Source: Clostridia bacterium (GTDB lineage Bacteria > Bacillota_A > Clostridia > Oscillospirales > CAG-272). Taken from it: 9,011 nt of DNA. The number at the start of each line of letters is the position of its first letter. Position 1 is the stretch's first letter. This document shows, one piece after another, positions 1-7,854 of the stretch. The translations under genes and the position numbers were made by a program. The stretch covers positions 1 through 9,011 of the forward strand of contig JAGBGV010000012.1 in assembly GCA_017935805.1 (NCBI GenBank), given 5' to 3'. Under the pieces are notes generated by a model that was not told where the DNA came from, ran no database searches, and saw only the letters and a program-made list of their open reading frames with translations.

Positions 1-3
1 CAT
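1..3 (-). CDS. Start codon of a further downstream gene, cut by the window edge
   Basis: Read on the minus strand, the last three bases of the window are ATG. They are preceded by a 6-base spacer and a GAGG Shine-Dalgarno core at 10-13, which lies just past the TAA stop of rel (15-17). Only the start codon is inside the window, so the product cannot be read. In many Firmicutes rel is followed by dtd (D-aminoacyl-tRNA deacylase) or a metallo-beta-lactamase-fold hydrolase, but choosing either here would be a guess from general gene order. The tight spacing (11 bases from stop to start) suggests the operon continues leftwards. Confidence 0.55.
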
Positions 4-9
4 TTTCTA

Positions 10-13
10 CCTC
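10..13 (-). promoter_or_regulatory. Ribosome-binding site of the edge gene
   Basis: The minus strand reads TGAGG, then TAGAAA, then ATG. The GAGG core is 6 bases from the start codon, which is a standard spacing. It sits immediately after the rel stop codon, so ribosomes finishing rel would end close to this site. Confidence 0.6.
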
Positions 14-14
14 A

Positions 15-2261
15 TTATGAATATCCGCGCTCTATGCTGTGGATATGGTTGATGTTACGCAGGCGTGAAAGAATGGAGTTGTAGTGCTCGATATTCTTAC
101 ATCCTACTGTAAGATTTATGATTATGTCGCTTTCTGTACGTTTCTTTGTGTTAATGGAGAGGAGTGACACCTTCATATCAGCAATAGCCGCGGTGATATT
201 TGCAAGGAGCATAATATCGTTCTCAGCGAATATCTGAAGAACCACCTCGTAAAGAGCGCGTCCTTCGGGTGTGATGAAGCTGTCGTTGTCCCACTCTGCG
301 CGTATCCAACGGTCGGCGTTTTCGGGATTCTTTCTGCCTGCCACCGCATTGGGACAGTCGCATTTGTGAATGGAAACGCCATATCCCTTGGTGACAAATC
401 CAACGATATCGTCGCCCGGGAGGGGATTGCAGCATTTTGCAAACTTGACCTCACAGCCGTATTCGCCGTCGATTATTACACCGCCGGAGGAACGGATGCG
501 CTTGTTGGATTTCGTAGGAACCTGTGCAGTATCGGTGATGATCTGAGCCTGCTCTTCCGGCTTTACAATGCGCTCGTACTCGCTCTTCAGCTTGGAGAGC
601 ACCTTGGTCATGGCAATACCGTTGTAGCCGACTGCATTGTAAAGGTTATCTGAGTCCTTCATGCCAAGCTTTTTTGAGGCAGCGGCAATGATATCAGCTT
701 TCTGTGCCTCTGTAGGCTTGACCTTGAATTTCGAGAGCTCCTTATCAAGCTCTGCTATACCGATCTTGATGTTTTCAGGTCGCTTTTCCTTCTTGAACCA
801 TGCTCTGATCTTGGAGCGGGCTTCACTGGTCTTAACTATCTTCAGCCAGTCACGGCTCGGACCCTTGGAGGAAGCGGAGGTAAGGATCTCAATGATCTCA
901 CCTGTTTGCGGCATTCTGTCAATTGGAGCGATCATGCCGTTGATCTTTGCGCCCACCATTCTGTTACCGATCTGGGAGTGGATGGCGTATGCAAAGTCGA
1001 TAAGAGTTGCACCCTGAGGGAGAGAGATAACGTCGCCCTTGGGAGTAAACACCAGCGTTTCGTCAGAGAAAATGTCGATCTTAAGGGCGTGCATGAAGTC
1101 CTCGGTGTCGATCGCTCCGTCCTCGGTGTCGATAAGCTTGGAGATCCACTGAAGCTTCTGGTCAATGTCCTCCTTGCTCTTTTCACCTGATTTGTATTTC
1201 CAGTGAGCCGCGATACCGTATTCAGCCACATGGTGCATTTCCCGTGTTCTGATCTGCACTTCAAAGGGGATACCGTCACGTCCGATAACAGTGGTATGAA
1301 GCGACTGATACATATTGGGCTTCGGAGTTGAGATATAGTCCTTGAATCGACCGGGGATACTCTTGAACAGATCGTGGATTATACCGAGAGCGGTGTAACA
1401 TTCAAGCTCTGTATCGACGATGATTCGGATAGCGTAAAAGTCATAGATCTCGTCAAAGCTCTTGTTCTGGTTGAACATCTTGCGATAGATGGAATAAACC
1501 GTCTTAACGCGTCCTTCAAGTGTGAAGTTGATGTTGTATTCCTCAAGCTTTCCCGCAACAAACGCACGGGTATTCTCGATAAAGTTCTGATTCTGTCCGT
1601 ACTTTTTTTCAATATGGTCGGAAACCTCTGCGTATCCGATGGGGTCAAGATAAGAAAGGGCAAGATTCTCAAGCTCCTGCTTTATCCTCTGCATACCGAG
1701 TCGGTGAGCAAGAGGCGCATAAACGTGCATGGTCTCAAGAGCGGTAAGACGGCGCTTTTCATCCTTCTTCACACCGAGAGTTCGCATATTGTGGAGTCTG
1801 TCGCAAAGCTTAATGAAGATAACGCGGATATCCTTTGACATGGCGAGGAGCATTTTTCGGATGTTCTCCATGTTCTCCTCTTCCTTGTCCTCCACGTTGA
1901 TCATCTTCATTTTTGTAAGACCGTCAACGAGCATGGCTACGTCATCTCCGAAAAGCTGCCTGATTATCTCGAGGCTGGTCTTGTCGGGGCAGTCCTCTAC
2001 AGTATCGTGAAGAAAGGCAGCACAAATGGAGTCCGTATCAAGTCCGAGTCCCGTCACTACCTCCGCAACCGCGATAGGATGTGAAATATAGGGCTCGCCG
2101 CTTACACGGAACTGTCCCTCGTGAAGCTCGCGGGCATAAAGGTATGCTCGCTCAATTTTCTCCACGTCATAATTTTTCTCGCTGTTTTCAATTACCGCAA
2201 GTATCTTGTCGATATTCGGATTCATATTCACAGCAATTTTTACTTCATTTTCCATAGTCAT
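15..2261 (-). CDS. rel: Bifunctional (p)ppGpp synthetase/hydrolase (RelA/SpoT homologue, long Rel)
   Basis: Makes (p)ppGpp from ATP and GDP/GTP and hydrolyses it back, so it is the cytosolic, ribosome-associated enzyme of the stringent response. The 748 residues match the usual full-length Rel. Visible domains are: HD hydrolase (about 40-190) with metal/catalytic residues H61, H85-D86 and D154 (in KLCDRLHNMR); synthetase (about 240-360) with D274, the RFKD motif at 305-308, and E334 in EVQIRT; TGS (about 400-460); a helical segment; a conserved-cysteine region with C610-C611 (FAKCCNPLPGDD) and C634/C636; and a C-terminal ACT/RRM (about 668-748). The RxKD form of the synthetase loop is that of bifunctional Rel/SpoT enzymes, whereas synthetase-only RelA has ExDD. 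With an intact HD site, both activities are expected. The gene starts 2 bases after the recJ stop, with AGAAG overlapping the recJ end as a weak ribosome-binding site, so translational coupling is likely. ATG at codon 3 is an alternative start. Confidence 0.97.
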   Translation of the reverse strand: MTMENEVKIAVNMNPNIDKILAVIENSEKNYDVEKIERAYLYARELHEGQFRVSGEPYISHPIAVAEVVTGLGLDTDSICAAFLHDTVEDCPDKTSLEIIRQLFGDDVAMLVDGLTKMKMINVEDKEEENMENIRKMLLAMSKDIRVIFIKLCDRLHNMRTLGVKKDEKRRLTALETMHVYAPLAHRLGMQRIKQELENLALSYLDPIGYAEVSDHIEKKYGQNQNFIENTRAFVAGKLEEYNINFTLEGRVKTVYSIYRKMFNQNKSFDEIYDFYAIRIIVDTELECYTALGIIHDLFKSIPGRFKDYISTPKPNMYQSLHTTVIGRDGIPFEVQIRTREMHHVAEYGIAAHWKYKSGEKSKEDIDQKLQWISKLIDTEDGAIDTEDFMHALKIDIFSDETLVFTPKGDVISLPQGATLIDFAYAIHSQIGNRMVGAKINGMIAPIDRMPQTGEIIEILTSASSKGPSRDWLKIVKTSEARSKIRAWFKKEKRPENIKIGIAELDKELSKFKVKPTEAQKADIIAAASKKLGMKDSDNLYNAVGYNGIAMTKVLSKLKSEYERIVKPEEQAQIITDTAQVPTKSNKRIRSSGGVIIDGEYGCEVKFAKCCNPLPGDDIVGFVTKGYGVSIHKCDCPNAVAGRKNPENADRWIRAEWDNDSFITPEGRALYEVVLQIFAENDIMLLANITAAIADMKVSLLSINTKKRTESDIIINLTVGCKNIEHYNSILSRLRNINHIHSIERGYS

Positions 2262-2263
2262 AA

Positions 2264-4432
2264 TTACTTCTGACCGTAGTCAGCTTTCAATTTTCTGTAG
2301 ATGTTTGATTTGTCAAGATTGGTTTTTGAGTCCATATAGACGTATTTGAAGGCGTAAATCTCCCTCTCCTCGTCTATCTTTTTTATGTTCAGAATATTCA
2401 GCTCACTGAAGGTAGAGAGAATAAACTTCATTTTTACATATCCGATCTTGTAGCCGTGAGTCCGCATCAGGTTTAGTAGCGCACGAATAGAGAATATCTC
2501 GTGCTCAACTCGCAGCTCTCTCTTCATTACGCTGTATACCGCACCGAAATCATCCCGCGACGGCACTATATCCTCGGATGCAGCAACGCCAAGCTCCGGC
2601 AAAGGAGTCCCCGCCTTAACCGCAGAATAAAGCTCTTTTTCTGCAAGCTCAAGCTTCTCCTGCTCTTCGTTCAACCGTACATCCTTGATTATCATCTGCA
2701 GATTCTTCTGATTCTGATATTCATTTATGTCAAGGGTGAACATAATGTCGATCTGGTCGCCGGGGTAAATATCAAGCTCGTCAAGAGTCTGTCTGAAGCA
2801 CATTGCTGTGACATAGCTTCTGCCGATCTTCAGAGTCAGTCTGGTGTGCTTTCCGCCTCCCACAAGTGCTGTATCGTAAAGGTTTACGTTATACATAACG
2901 AATGTGGGCACGGGGTTTGCCGTCCCGTAAGGCTCAAGGTAATATAGCTCATTTGCCTGGTCCATGGTTATATCAGAGGGGATAAGCTCACACTCTGCCT
3001 CAAGGACAGTTTCCGAGCCTCCTGCATCAAGGCATTCACGGGCACATTCGTTGATGCGGCGTTTGAATTCATCAAGGTTGTCTCTCTTGATTGTCAGACC
3101 TGCGGCAAGCTCATGTCCGCCAAACTTTTCAAGGAGATCACCGCATTTGCTCAGCACCTCAACAAGGTTCATTCCCTTGATGCTTCTGCCGGATCCCTTA
3201 CCTGTTTCGCCATCCTCCGAGCCTTCGAAGGAAATGAGAATAGACGGGCAGGAGTACTTTTCTGTAATACGGGAAGCAACAATACCGATGATACCGTGAT
3301 GCCATGTGCTGTCGTCAAGGACGATAACGGGATCACGCTCGAAATCGTGAGTTGCAGTTATCTTCGCATAAGCTTCTTCGGTGATCTTGTTTTCCTCGTC
3401 CTGTCGCTCGTGATTAATGTCGCACAGCATCTTTGCGATAGGCTCTGCCGTTTCCATATCCTGTGAAAGGAAAAGCTCAACAGCAATGGATGCATCCCTG
3501 ATTCTGCCTGCCGCATTGATTCGGGGGGCAATGGTGAATCCGATAAATGATGCTGTCACCTTGCGCTTGGTGTTGTATTTCGACTCGGATCTGGTTGCAC
3601 CGATAAGCGCTCGAAGTCCGGGACGCTCGGTATTCTCGATAAGAGAGAGACCGTAGCTGACAATCAGTCTGTTCTCATCAGCAATAGGCATAACGTCCGC
3701 AACCGTACCGATGGCAACAAGGTCGCAGTATTCACGGGATATCTTGCGTACACACTCAACCTGTGGCAGGTCGGGATTCAGCAAAGACTCCACCGCACAC
3801 AGCACCTTGAAAACAACGCCGACGCCTGCAAGCTCCTTGAATGGGTACGGACAGTCAGGCTGACGGGGGTTGATGACAGCCACAGCCTCGGGTATTTCCG
3901 CATGACATTCGTGGTGATCTGTTACCACAACATCCACACCCAGCTCCCGTGCAAGTGCTATCTCACATGACGCGGTAATGCCCGTGTCAACGGTGATTAT
4001 CAGGTTGCATCCCTCATCCGCAAGACGCTTTATTGCGTTTTCCGACATACCGTAGCCCTCACCTGATCGGCAGGGGATATAGTATGACACCTTTGCTCCG
4101 AGAGAACGGAGATACAGATAAAGGCAGCTTACAGAGGTTACGCCGTCCACGTCATAGTCGCCGTAGATGACGATTCTCTCACCGTCCTTCACCGCACGCA
4201 CGATGCGCTCCGCCCCTGCTCTCATGTCCTTCATAATGAACGGATCATGGATCTGCTCTTCCTTTTTGGAAAGGAAATTTACTGCCATACGGGGATTTGT
4301 GCACCCGCGATTAAAAAGGAGCCGGGCGGTAGGCAGTCTTATGCCAAGCTCCTGTGCGATCTCGCGCACTGTCGGGTCGTCCTGCATCTGACGGTGAGTT
4401 GCAGTGACCGCCCACTTATTCTTCAAAAACAT
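2264..4432 (-). CDS. recJ: Single-stranded-DNA-specific exonuclease RecJ
   Basis: A 5'-to-3' exonuclease on single-stranded DNA, acting in the cytosol in recombinational, mismatch and base-excision repair. The 722 residues show the RecJ order. The DHH domain has DYDVDG at 92-97, D149 in the TVDTG motif, DHH at 172-174 and D237. The DHHA1 domain has HHG at 378-380, GSGRS at 413-417 and FGGHELAAG from 437. A PYGTANPVPTF segment (501-511) opens the OB-fold region (to about 588). The usual motif there is PFGxGNPxPxF, so one Gly is replaced by Ala. Residues about 625-722 form a further C-terminal region of unassigned role, making the protein longer than E. coli RecJ (about 577 residues). The start ATG has GAGAAG 6 bases upstream (4439-4444). 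The length, OB region and GSGRS/FGGH motifs separate it from the short DHH phosphodiesterases NrnA and GdpP. It lies 43 bases after the rseC-like gene and 2 bases before rel. Confidence 0.96.
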   Translation of the reverse strand: MFLKNKWAVTATHRQMQDDPTVREIAQELGIRLPTARLLFNRGCTNPRMAVNFLSKKEEQIHDPFIMKDMRAGAERIVRAVKDGERIVIYGDYDVDGVTSVSCLYLYLRSLGAKVSYYIPCRSGEGYGMSENAIKRLADEGCNLIITVDTGITASCEIALARELGVDVVVTDHHECHAEIPEAVAVINPRQPDCPYPFKELAGVGVVFKVLCAVESLLNPDLPQVECVRKISREYCDLVAIGTVADVMPIADENRLIVSYGLSLIENTERPGLRALIGATRSESKYNTKRKVTASFIGFTIAPRINAAGRIRDASIAVELFLSQDMETAEPIAKMLCDINHERQDEENKITEEAYAKITATHDFERDPVIVLDDSTWHHGIIGIVASRITEKYSCPSILISFEGSEDGETGKGSGRSIKGMNLVEVLSKCGDLLEKFGGHELAAGLTIKRDNLDEFKRRINECARECLDAGGSETVLEAECELIPSDITMDQANELYYLEPYGTANPVPTFVMYNVNLYDTALVGGGKHTRLTLKIGRSYVTAMCFRQTLDELDIYPGDQIDIMFTLDINEYQNQKNLQMIIKDVRLNEEQEKLELAEKELYSAVKAGTPLPELGVAASEDIVPSRDDFGAVYSVMKRELRVEHEIFSIRALLNLMRTHGYKIGYVKMKFILSTFSELNILNIKKIDEEREIYAFKYVYMDSKTNLDKSNIYRKLKADYGQK

Positions 4433-4475
4433 TATACACTTCTCGCTTATATATTTATTTTTATTATTATCAAAT

Positions 4476-4940
4476 TCAATTCAAGCCGTCGCCACAGTGC
4501 TCGATTATCTTAGTTATCTTAATATCGGGCAGCTTATTTTTCTTCTTTTTGTCAAACACAGCAATGCAGTAAAAGCTGAGTGCAAAGCCCACTACTGCCG
4601 ACAGAACTGCCGGAAGCATTGCGCTGAATAAAACATTACCTATATAATAGAACAGACCGCATACAATTATCGGGAGAATAAATACAAGCGCCGCATACCA
4701 TATCACACGACCGCTGTCCGATTCAACCTCAACCTTGTCTCCCACTACGGCACCGATACTGTTCTGTGCACGTGCGGTCATTGTCTTGCCGTTACCCGCA
4801 ACAAGACCTGTTATCTCACAGTGTCCGCCGCAGCCGCCGTCGCCGCTTAATTTGTGGCATCCCTCGCACATAGAGGCTCTGCTCACTTCAATAACGGCTA
4901 CCTTGCCGTCTGTTTCCACTACGACCGCGCGCTGCTGCAT
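4476..4940 (-). CDS. RseC/MucC-like membrane protein with a conserved cysteine cluster
   Basis: A 154-residue member of the RseC (SoxR-reducing system) family. In E. coli, RseC is an inner-membrane protein linked to the Rsx/Rnf electron-transfer complex that keeps SoxR reduced, and it also modulates RseA/SigmaE. The sequence shows a cytosolic-type N-terminal part with C25, C28, C37 and C41 (pattern C-x2-C-x8-C-x3-C, flanked by H29 and H40), which could bind a metal or an iron-sulfur cluster. Two hydrophobic helices follow at about 79-100 and 105-128, then a KKKK stretch (131-134) and a short tail, so both ends are probably cytosolic. A strong AAGGAG (4947-4952) lies 6 bases before the ATG, and the gene begins 18 bases after the flavoprotein stop. 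SoxR, RseA and Rnf genes are not in the window, so the partner is unknown. The context suggests a redox role with the flavoprotein, but this is inference. Confidence 0.85.
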   Translation of the reverse strand: MQQRAVVVETDGKVAVIEVSRASMCEGCHKLSGDGGCGGHCEITGLVAGNGKTMTARAQNSIGAVVGDKVEVESDSGRVIWYAALVFILPIIVCGLFYYIGNVLFSAMLPAVLSAVVGFALSFYCIAVFDKKKKNKLPDIKITKIIEHCGDGLN

Positions 4941-4958
4941 ATGACACTCCTTGTTTTT

Positions 4959-6545
4959 TTATTTTCCTTCGTATTTTCCGATGATCTTGCGGGCAACTCT
5001 TATGCCGTCCACCGCCGCGCTGACGATGCCGCCTGCATATCCCGCCCCTTCACCGCAGGGGTATATTCCCTTTTTACCGACAGCCACATAGTCCTCGCCT
5101 CTGAGGATCCTTACCGGGGCTGATGTTCTTGTCTCAACGCCTGTCAGAGGAACACAGGACTCGTCATAGCCTTTGATCTTTCTGCCGAAGTCCGCGATGC
5201 CTGCCTTGAGCATTTCTGTGACAAATCCGGGGAATATTTCGTTAAAATCGCAAGGCTTTACGTCACCGTCACGATATGTGGGTACGATCTTTGAGTATTC
5301 CGTGCCACGTTTGCCGTTCATCAGGTCCCCTACAGTCTGCATGGGAGCCGTATATCCACCGCCGCCATGGGTATATGCCAACCGTTCAAGATGTCTCTGG
5401 AACTCAATGGCGGAATGAGGATCGTCCCCGTAGTCCTTGGGCAGCACCGACACGCACACAGCCGCATTTGCGTTTCTGCCGTCACGGGCTCTGGTACTCA
5501 TGCCGTTTGTTACAACGCCGTACTCCTCACTTGCCGATGGAACAACCGTACCGCCCGGGCACATACAGAAGGTGTAGCAGCCTCTCTCACCTCTGCGGTA
5601 TGAAAGCTGGTACTCCGCGTGACCGAGATATGGATCTCCCGCGTGGTCCTTGAACATTGCTCTGTCAATATCCGACTGAAGATGCTCTGCGCGAACACCT
5701 ACCGAAAACGGCTTCGGTTCAACTGCAAATCCGCTGTCCAAAAGCTCCGCGTATGTGTCTCTTGCGCTGTGACCTGTGGCGAGGATAAGCACATCAAATG
5801 GGATAACCTCGCCCTCAGCCGTCAGCTTGCCGTTTCCGATAGCCTTTGCCGTAGTCTTGTACCTGATCTCGCCGCCAAGCTCACGGATACGAGCATCCGC
5901 ATTTGCCACAACACGGCGGAGAATATCCGTACCGATATGAGGCTTTGCCCGGTATAGAATGTCCTCCGGTGCCCCAAGCTCGTGAAGCTTTTTCAGTACA
6001 TAAGCGGTAAGGGGATCGTTAATTCTGGTGGTCAGCTTGCCGTCAGAAAACGTGCCTGCTCCACCTGCGCCGAATTGGATATTGGTGTTCACATCAAATG
6101 CGCCGCGACTGATGAATCTCTCCACCGCCGCAGTTCTCTCTTCAACATCCGTACCACGTTCAAGTATCAAAGGTGCATATCCGTTTTCTGCCAGCAGCAG
6201 TCCCGCAAACATTCCCGCAGGACCAAATCCCACGATAACGGGACGGTGCTCCATTTTCTCCGTTCCCCGCACAAGATCAAGCTCCGCCTCGGAATACTCC
6301 TTGATCTGCGGATCGGTTATTTTACGCGCCCTCGAGTCTATCACAGCGGTAACCGTATATACAAAGGACAGCTCCCGCCGCGCATCTATGGATTTTTTCG
6401 ATATTTTCAGCTCCCGCGGCGTCACACCGACTCTTTTGGCAATAAGCGATGCCGCTTTATGGATAGCCTCGGCTTCAAAATCCCGATTGCCATCCCGATA
6501 CATGACCCTAATGTCGCTGATCTGTATTCGTTTTGTCTCGTTCAT
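4959..6545 (-). CDS. FAD-dependent oxidoreductase of the uncharacterised COG2509 type
   Basis: A 528-residue cytosolic flavoprotein whose substrate is not established. An N-terminal alpha/beta domain (about 1-95) precedes a Rossmann dinucleotide-binding motif, VIVGFGPAGMFAG, at 103-115 (GxGPAG), with the strand-ending acidic residue at E129 of ILERG. GAGGAGTFSDGKL at 159-171 is typical of this family, and ILATGHSA at 254-261 is the second FAD-contact motif. The cysteine-containing YTFCMCPGG (324-332) and the C-terminal YPCGEGAGYAGGI (495-507) complete the FAD site. There is no signal peptide or membrane helix. The start ATG lies 1 base after the cdaR stop. The nearest Shine-Dalgarno-like AAGG (6564-6567) is 18 bases away, too far, so translation probably depends on coupling with cdaR. 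It fills the position where glmM often follows cdaA-cdaR in Firmicutes. Cysteines 323, 327, 329 and 497 could be redox-active, but this is unproven. Confidence 0.9.
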   Translation of the reverse strand: MNETKRIQISDIRVMYRDGNRDFEAEAIHKAASLIAKRVGVTPRELKISKKSIDARRELSFVYTVTAVIDSRARKITDPQIKEYSEAELDLVRGTEKMEHRPVIVGFGPAGMFAGLLLAENGYAPLILERGTDVEERTAAVERFISRGAFDVNTNIQFGAGGAGTFSDGKLTTRINDPLTAYVLKKLHELGAPEDILYRAKPHIGTDILRRVVANADARIRELGGEIRYKTTAKAIGNGKLTAEGEVIPFDVLILATGHSARDTYAELLDSGFAVEPKPFSVGVRAEHLQSDIDRAMFKDHAGDPYLGHAEYQLSYRRGERGCYTFCMCPGGTVVPSASEEYGVVTNGMSTRARDGRNANAAVCVSVLPKDYGDDPHSAIEFQRHLERLAYTHGGGGYTAPMQTVGDLMNGKRGTEYSKIVPTYRDGDVKPCDFNEIFPGFVTEMLKAGIADFGRKIKGYDESCVPLTGVETRTSAPVRILRGEDYVAVGKKGIYPCGEGAGYAGGIVSAAVDGIRVARKIIGKYEGK

Positions 6546-6546
6546 A

Positions 6547-7827
6547 TCAGTCAGTAAATACTACCTTGATTTCATAAGTTCCGATCTCAAGCACCTGGTC
6601 CTTAACAGGAGAATCAATGACGATCTCCGCTTTTACATTGGCAGAGCCGCTGTTTGATTCGCTGTACGGGCTCATATCAAGCACAAGAGTAATGTCCTCA
6701 GGATCAATAGCCGCAAGAGCTTCCGGAGGTCCCATCAGCTCAATGGGTGTTGCGGTTCTGCTGTAGGTGTATTCCACTCCGGGACGTGCACCTGTATCCA
6801 TAATATTGTTACCGGGGACGGTTATCGTTCTTGAACTGATAACAGAGCTGTCAATTATTGCTGTCACCTCAACCTCGCTGACGGAAAGCATTACCCCATC
6901 AACTGCGTTCAGTGCATACGTGCCCTTACAGCGGAATTTGCTGAAATCGTTCTTTTCGTCAAGTATGATAGATTCTATAAGATTGCCCTTGTTGATGACA
7001 TCCACCTCACCTGTCACCTCAACCGTTGCTGGGGAGACCGATACTGCTGTATTGTTATATCCGAGGAATCCGTGCTTGAACTGTACGTCAACATTGACAG
7101 ATACCGTTTTGTATACGGGAACAGTTACAGTCACCTGCTTCGGGTAGTAGTCAATGTACGGGCTGTTTATCACGTTTCCGTCTCTGTCAAAGAGAACTAT
7201 ATCAGCGGTAACCGTTGAAGTCTTGCGTACACCTGCAAGGTCAAGCTTTGCAACTGCACGGCTAACTCTTGACATAACAATTGACGGACCTGTTACGGTG
7301 ATCATATCCACGGGGTATTCTATAGTACCTGTAAACGCGCCCTCGGGAAGATCGGTATTTTCTCTTTCTTCCCCAAGTATCACATTGATCTGCTGGGATT
7401 TGTCAAGGTAAACGGACACCGTCTCCTGTGACATTCCGACCACCTTGCAACCTGCCGGTACGTCCACAACGATCTTGCAGTTGTATCTTCCGCCCTCACC
7501 TGTCAGAGTGCTGACGTCGGCTGTTGCAACGATATCATCAGCGGATAGTTTTGAGATAACGCTCTTTTTGCCGGACAGCGTAATATCGATCATTGTGCCG
7601 TAACCGTTGTAGATGGCAAGCTCCTTTTCCTCGATAAGCTGATCCGTATTTATAAGCTCAACCGTAATGTGGCTGAAGGTCTCTTCATACTCGGGGCTCT
7701 CAACCATCATAACGTATATCCACATGATAAACGCCACAAGAACACACACGACCTTTATGATGATCGCCATGTGCTTCTGGTGCTTATCCTTTACATCATC
7801 TGTCTTTGTACGAGTAATGTCAGACAT
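6547..7827 (-). CDS. cdaR: YbbR-domain protein, membrane-anchored regulator of diadenylate cyclase
   Basis: CdaR (YbbR) binds the membrane cyclase CdaA and modulates c-di-AMP synthesis. In this 426-residue protein a short charged cytosolic N-terminus (1-19) is followed by one hydrophobic helix (about 20-41), and the rest is predicted to lie outside the membrane. Four YbbR-type beta repeats can be recognised by recurring core strands, each followed by a short helix or turn: ITLSG at 82-86, ITVTG at 176-180, VEVTG at 269-273 and IELMG at 362-366. Each repeat ends in a V-x-V type strand (for example VSVYLD at 137-142 and VTVTVPV at 232-238). The start ATG has AGGAAGGA at 7833-7840, 5 bases upstream. 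The gene is 27 bases after cdaA, the classical arrangement. Its stop is separated by a single base from the next start. Confidence 0.93.
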   Translation of the reverse strand: MSDITRTKTDDVKDKHQKHMAIIIKVVCVLVAFIMWIYVMMVESPEYEETFSHITVELINTDQLIEEKELAIYNGYGTMIDITLSGKKSVISKLSADDIVATADVSTLTGEGGRYNCKIVVDVPAGCKVVGMSQETVSVYLDKSQQINVILGEERENTDLPEGAFTGTIEYPVDMITVTGPSIVMSRVSRAVAKLDLAGVRKTSTVTADIVLFDRDGNVINSPYIDYYPKQVTVTVPVYKTVSVNVDVQFKHGFLGYNNTAVSVSPATVEVTGEVDVINKGNLIESIILDEKNDFSKFRCKGTYALNAVDGVMLSVSEVEVTAIIDSSVISSRTITVPGNNIMDTGARPGVEYTYSRTATPIELMGPPEALAAIDPEDITLVLDMSPYSESNSGSANVKAEIVIDSPVKDQVLEIGTYEIKVVFTD

Positions 7828-7854
7828 ATTATTCCTTCCTGATCGTGATACGAA

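Noticed and set aside
2264..4432. The DHH-family gene being a c-di-AMP or oligonucleotide phosphodiesterase (GdpP or NrnA), tempting next to cdaA and rel
   Set aside because: It has no membrane helices, PAS or GGDEF part. Its length, the GSGRS and FGGH motifs and the OB region are those of RecJ.
4446..4473. Promoter-like TTGATA, 16-base spacer, TATAAG in the gap before recJ on the minus strand
   Set aside because: The predicted transcription start would fall inside or just after the GAGAAG ribosome-binding site (4439-4444), leaving recJ without it. The gap is simply AT-rich, so chance resemblance is likely.
5982..6657. Two long plus-strand open frames (191 and 209 codons) opposite the flavoprotein and cdaR ends
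   Set aside because: They lie antisense to well-supported genes, overlap each other in different frames, have no recognisable domain, and arise from codon bias of the real genes. The same applies to the other plus-strand frames throughout the window.
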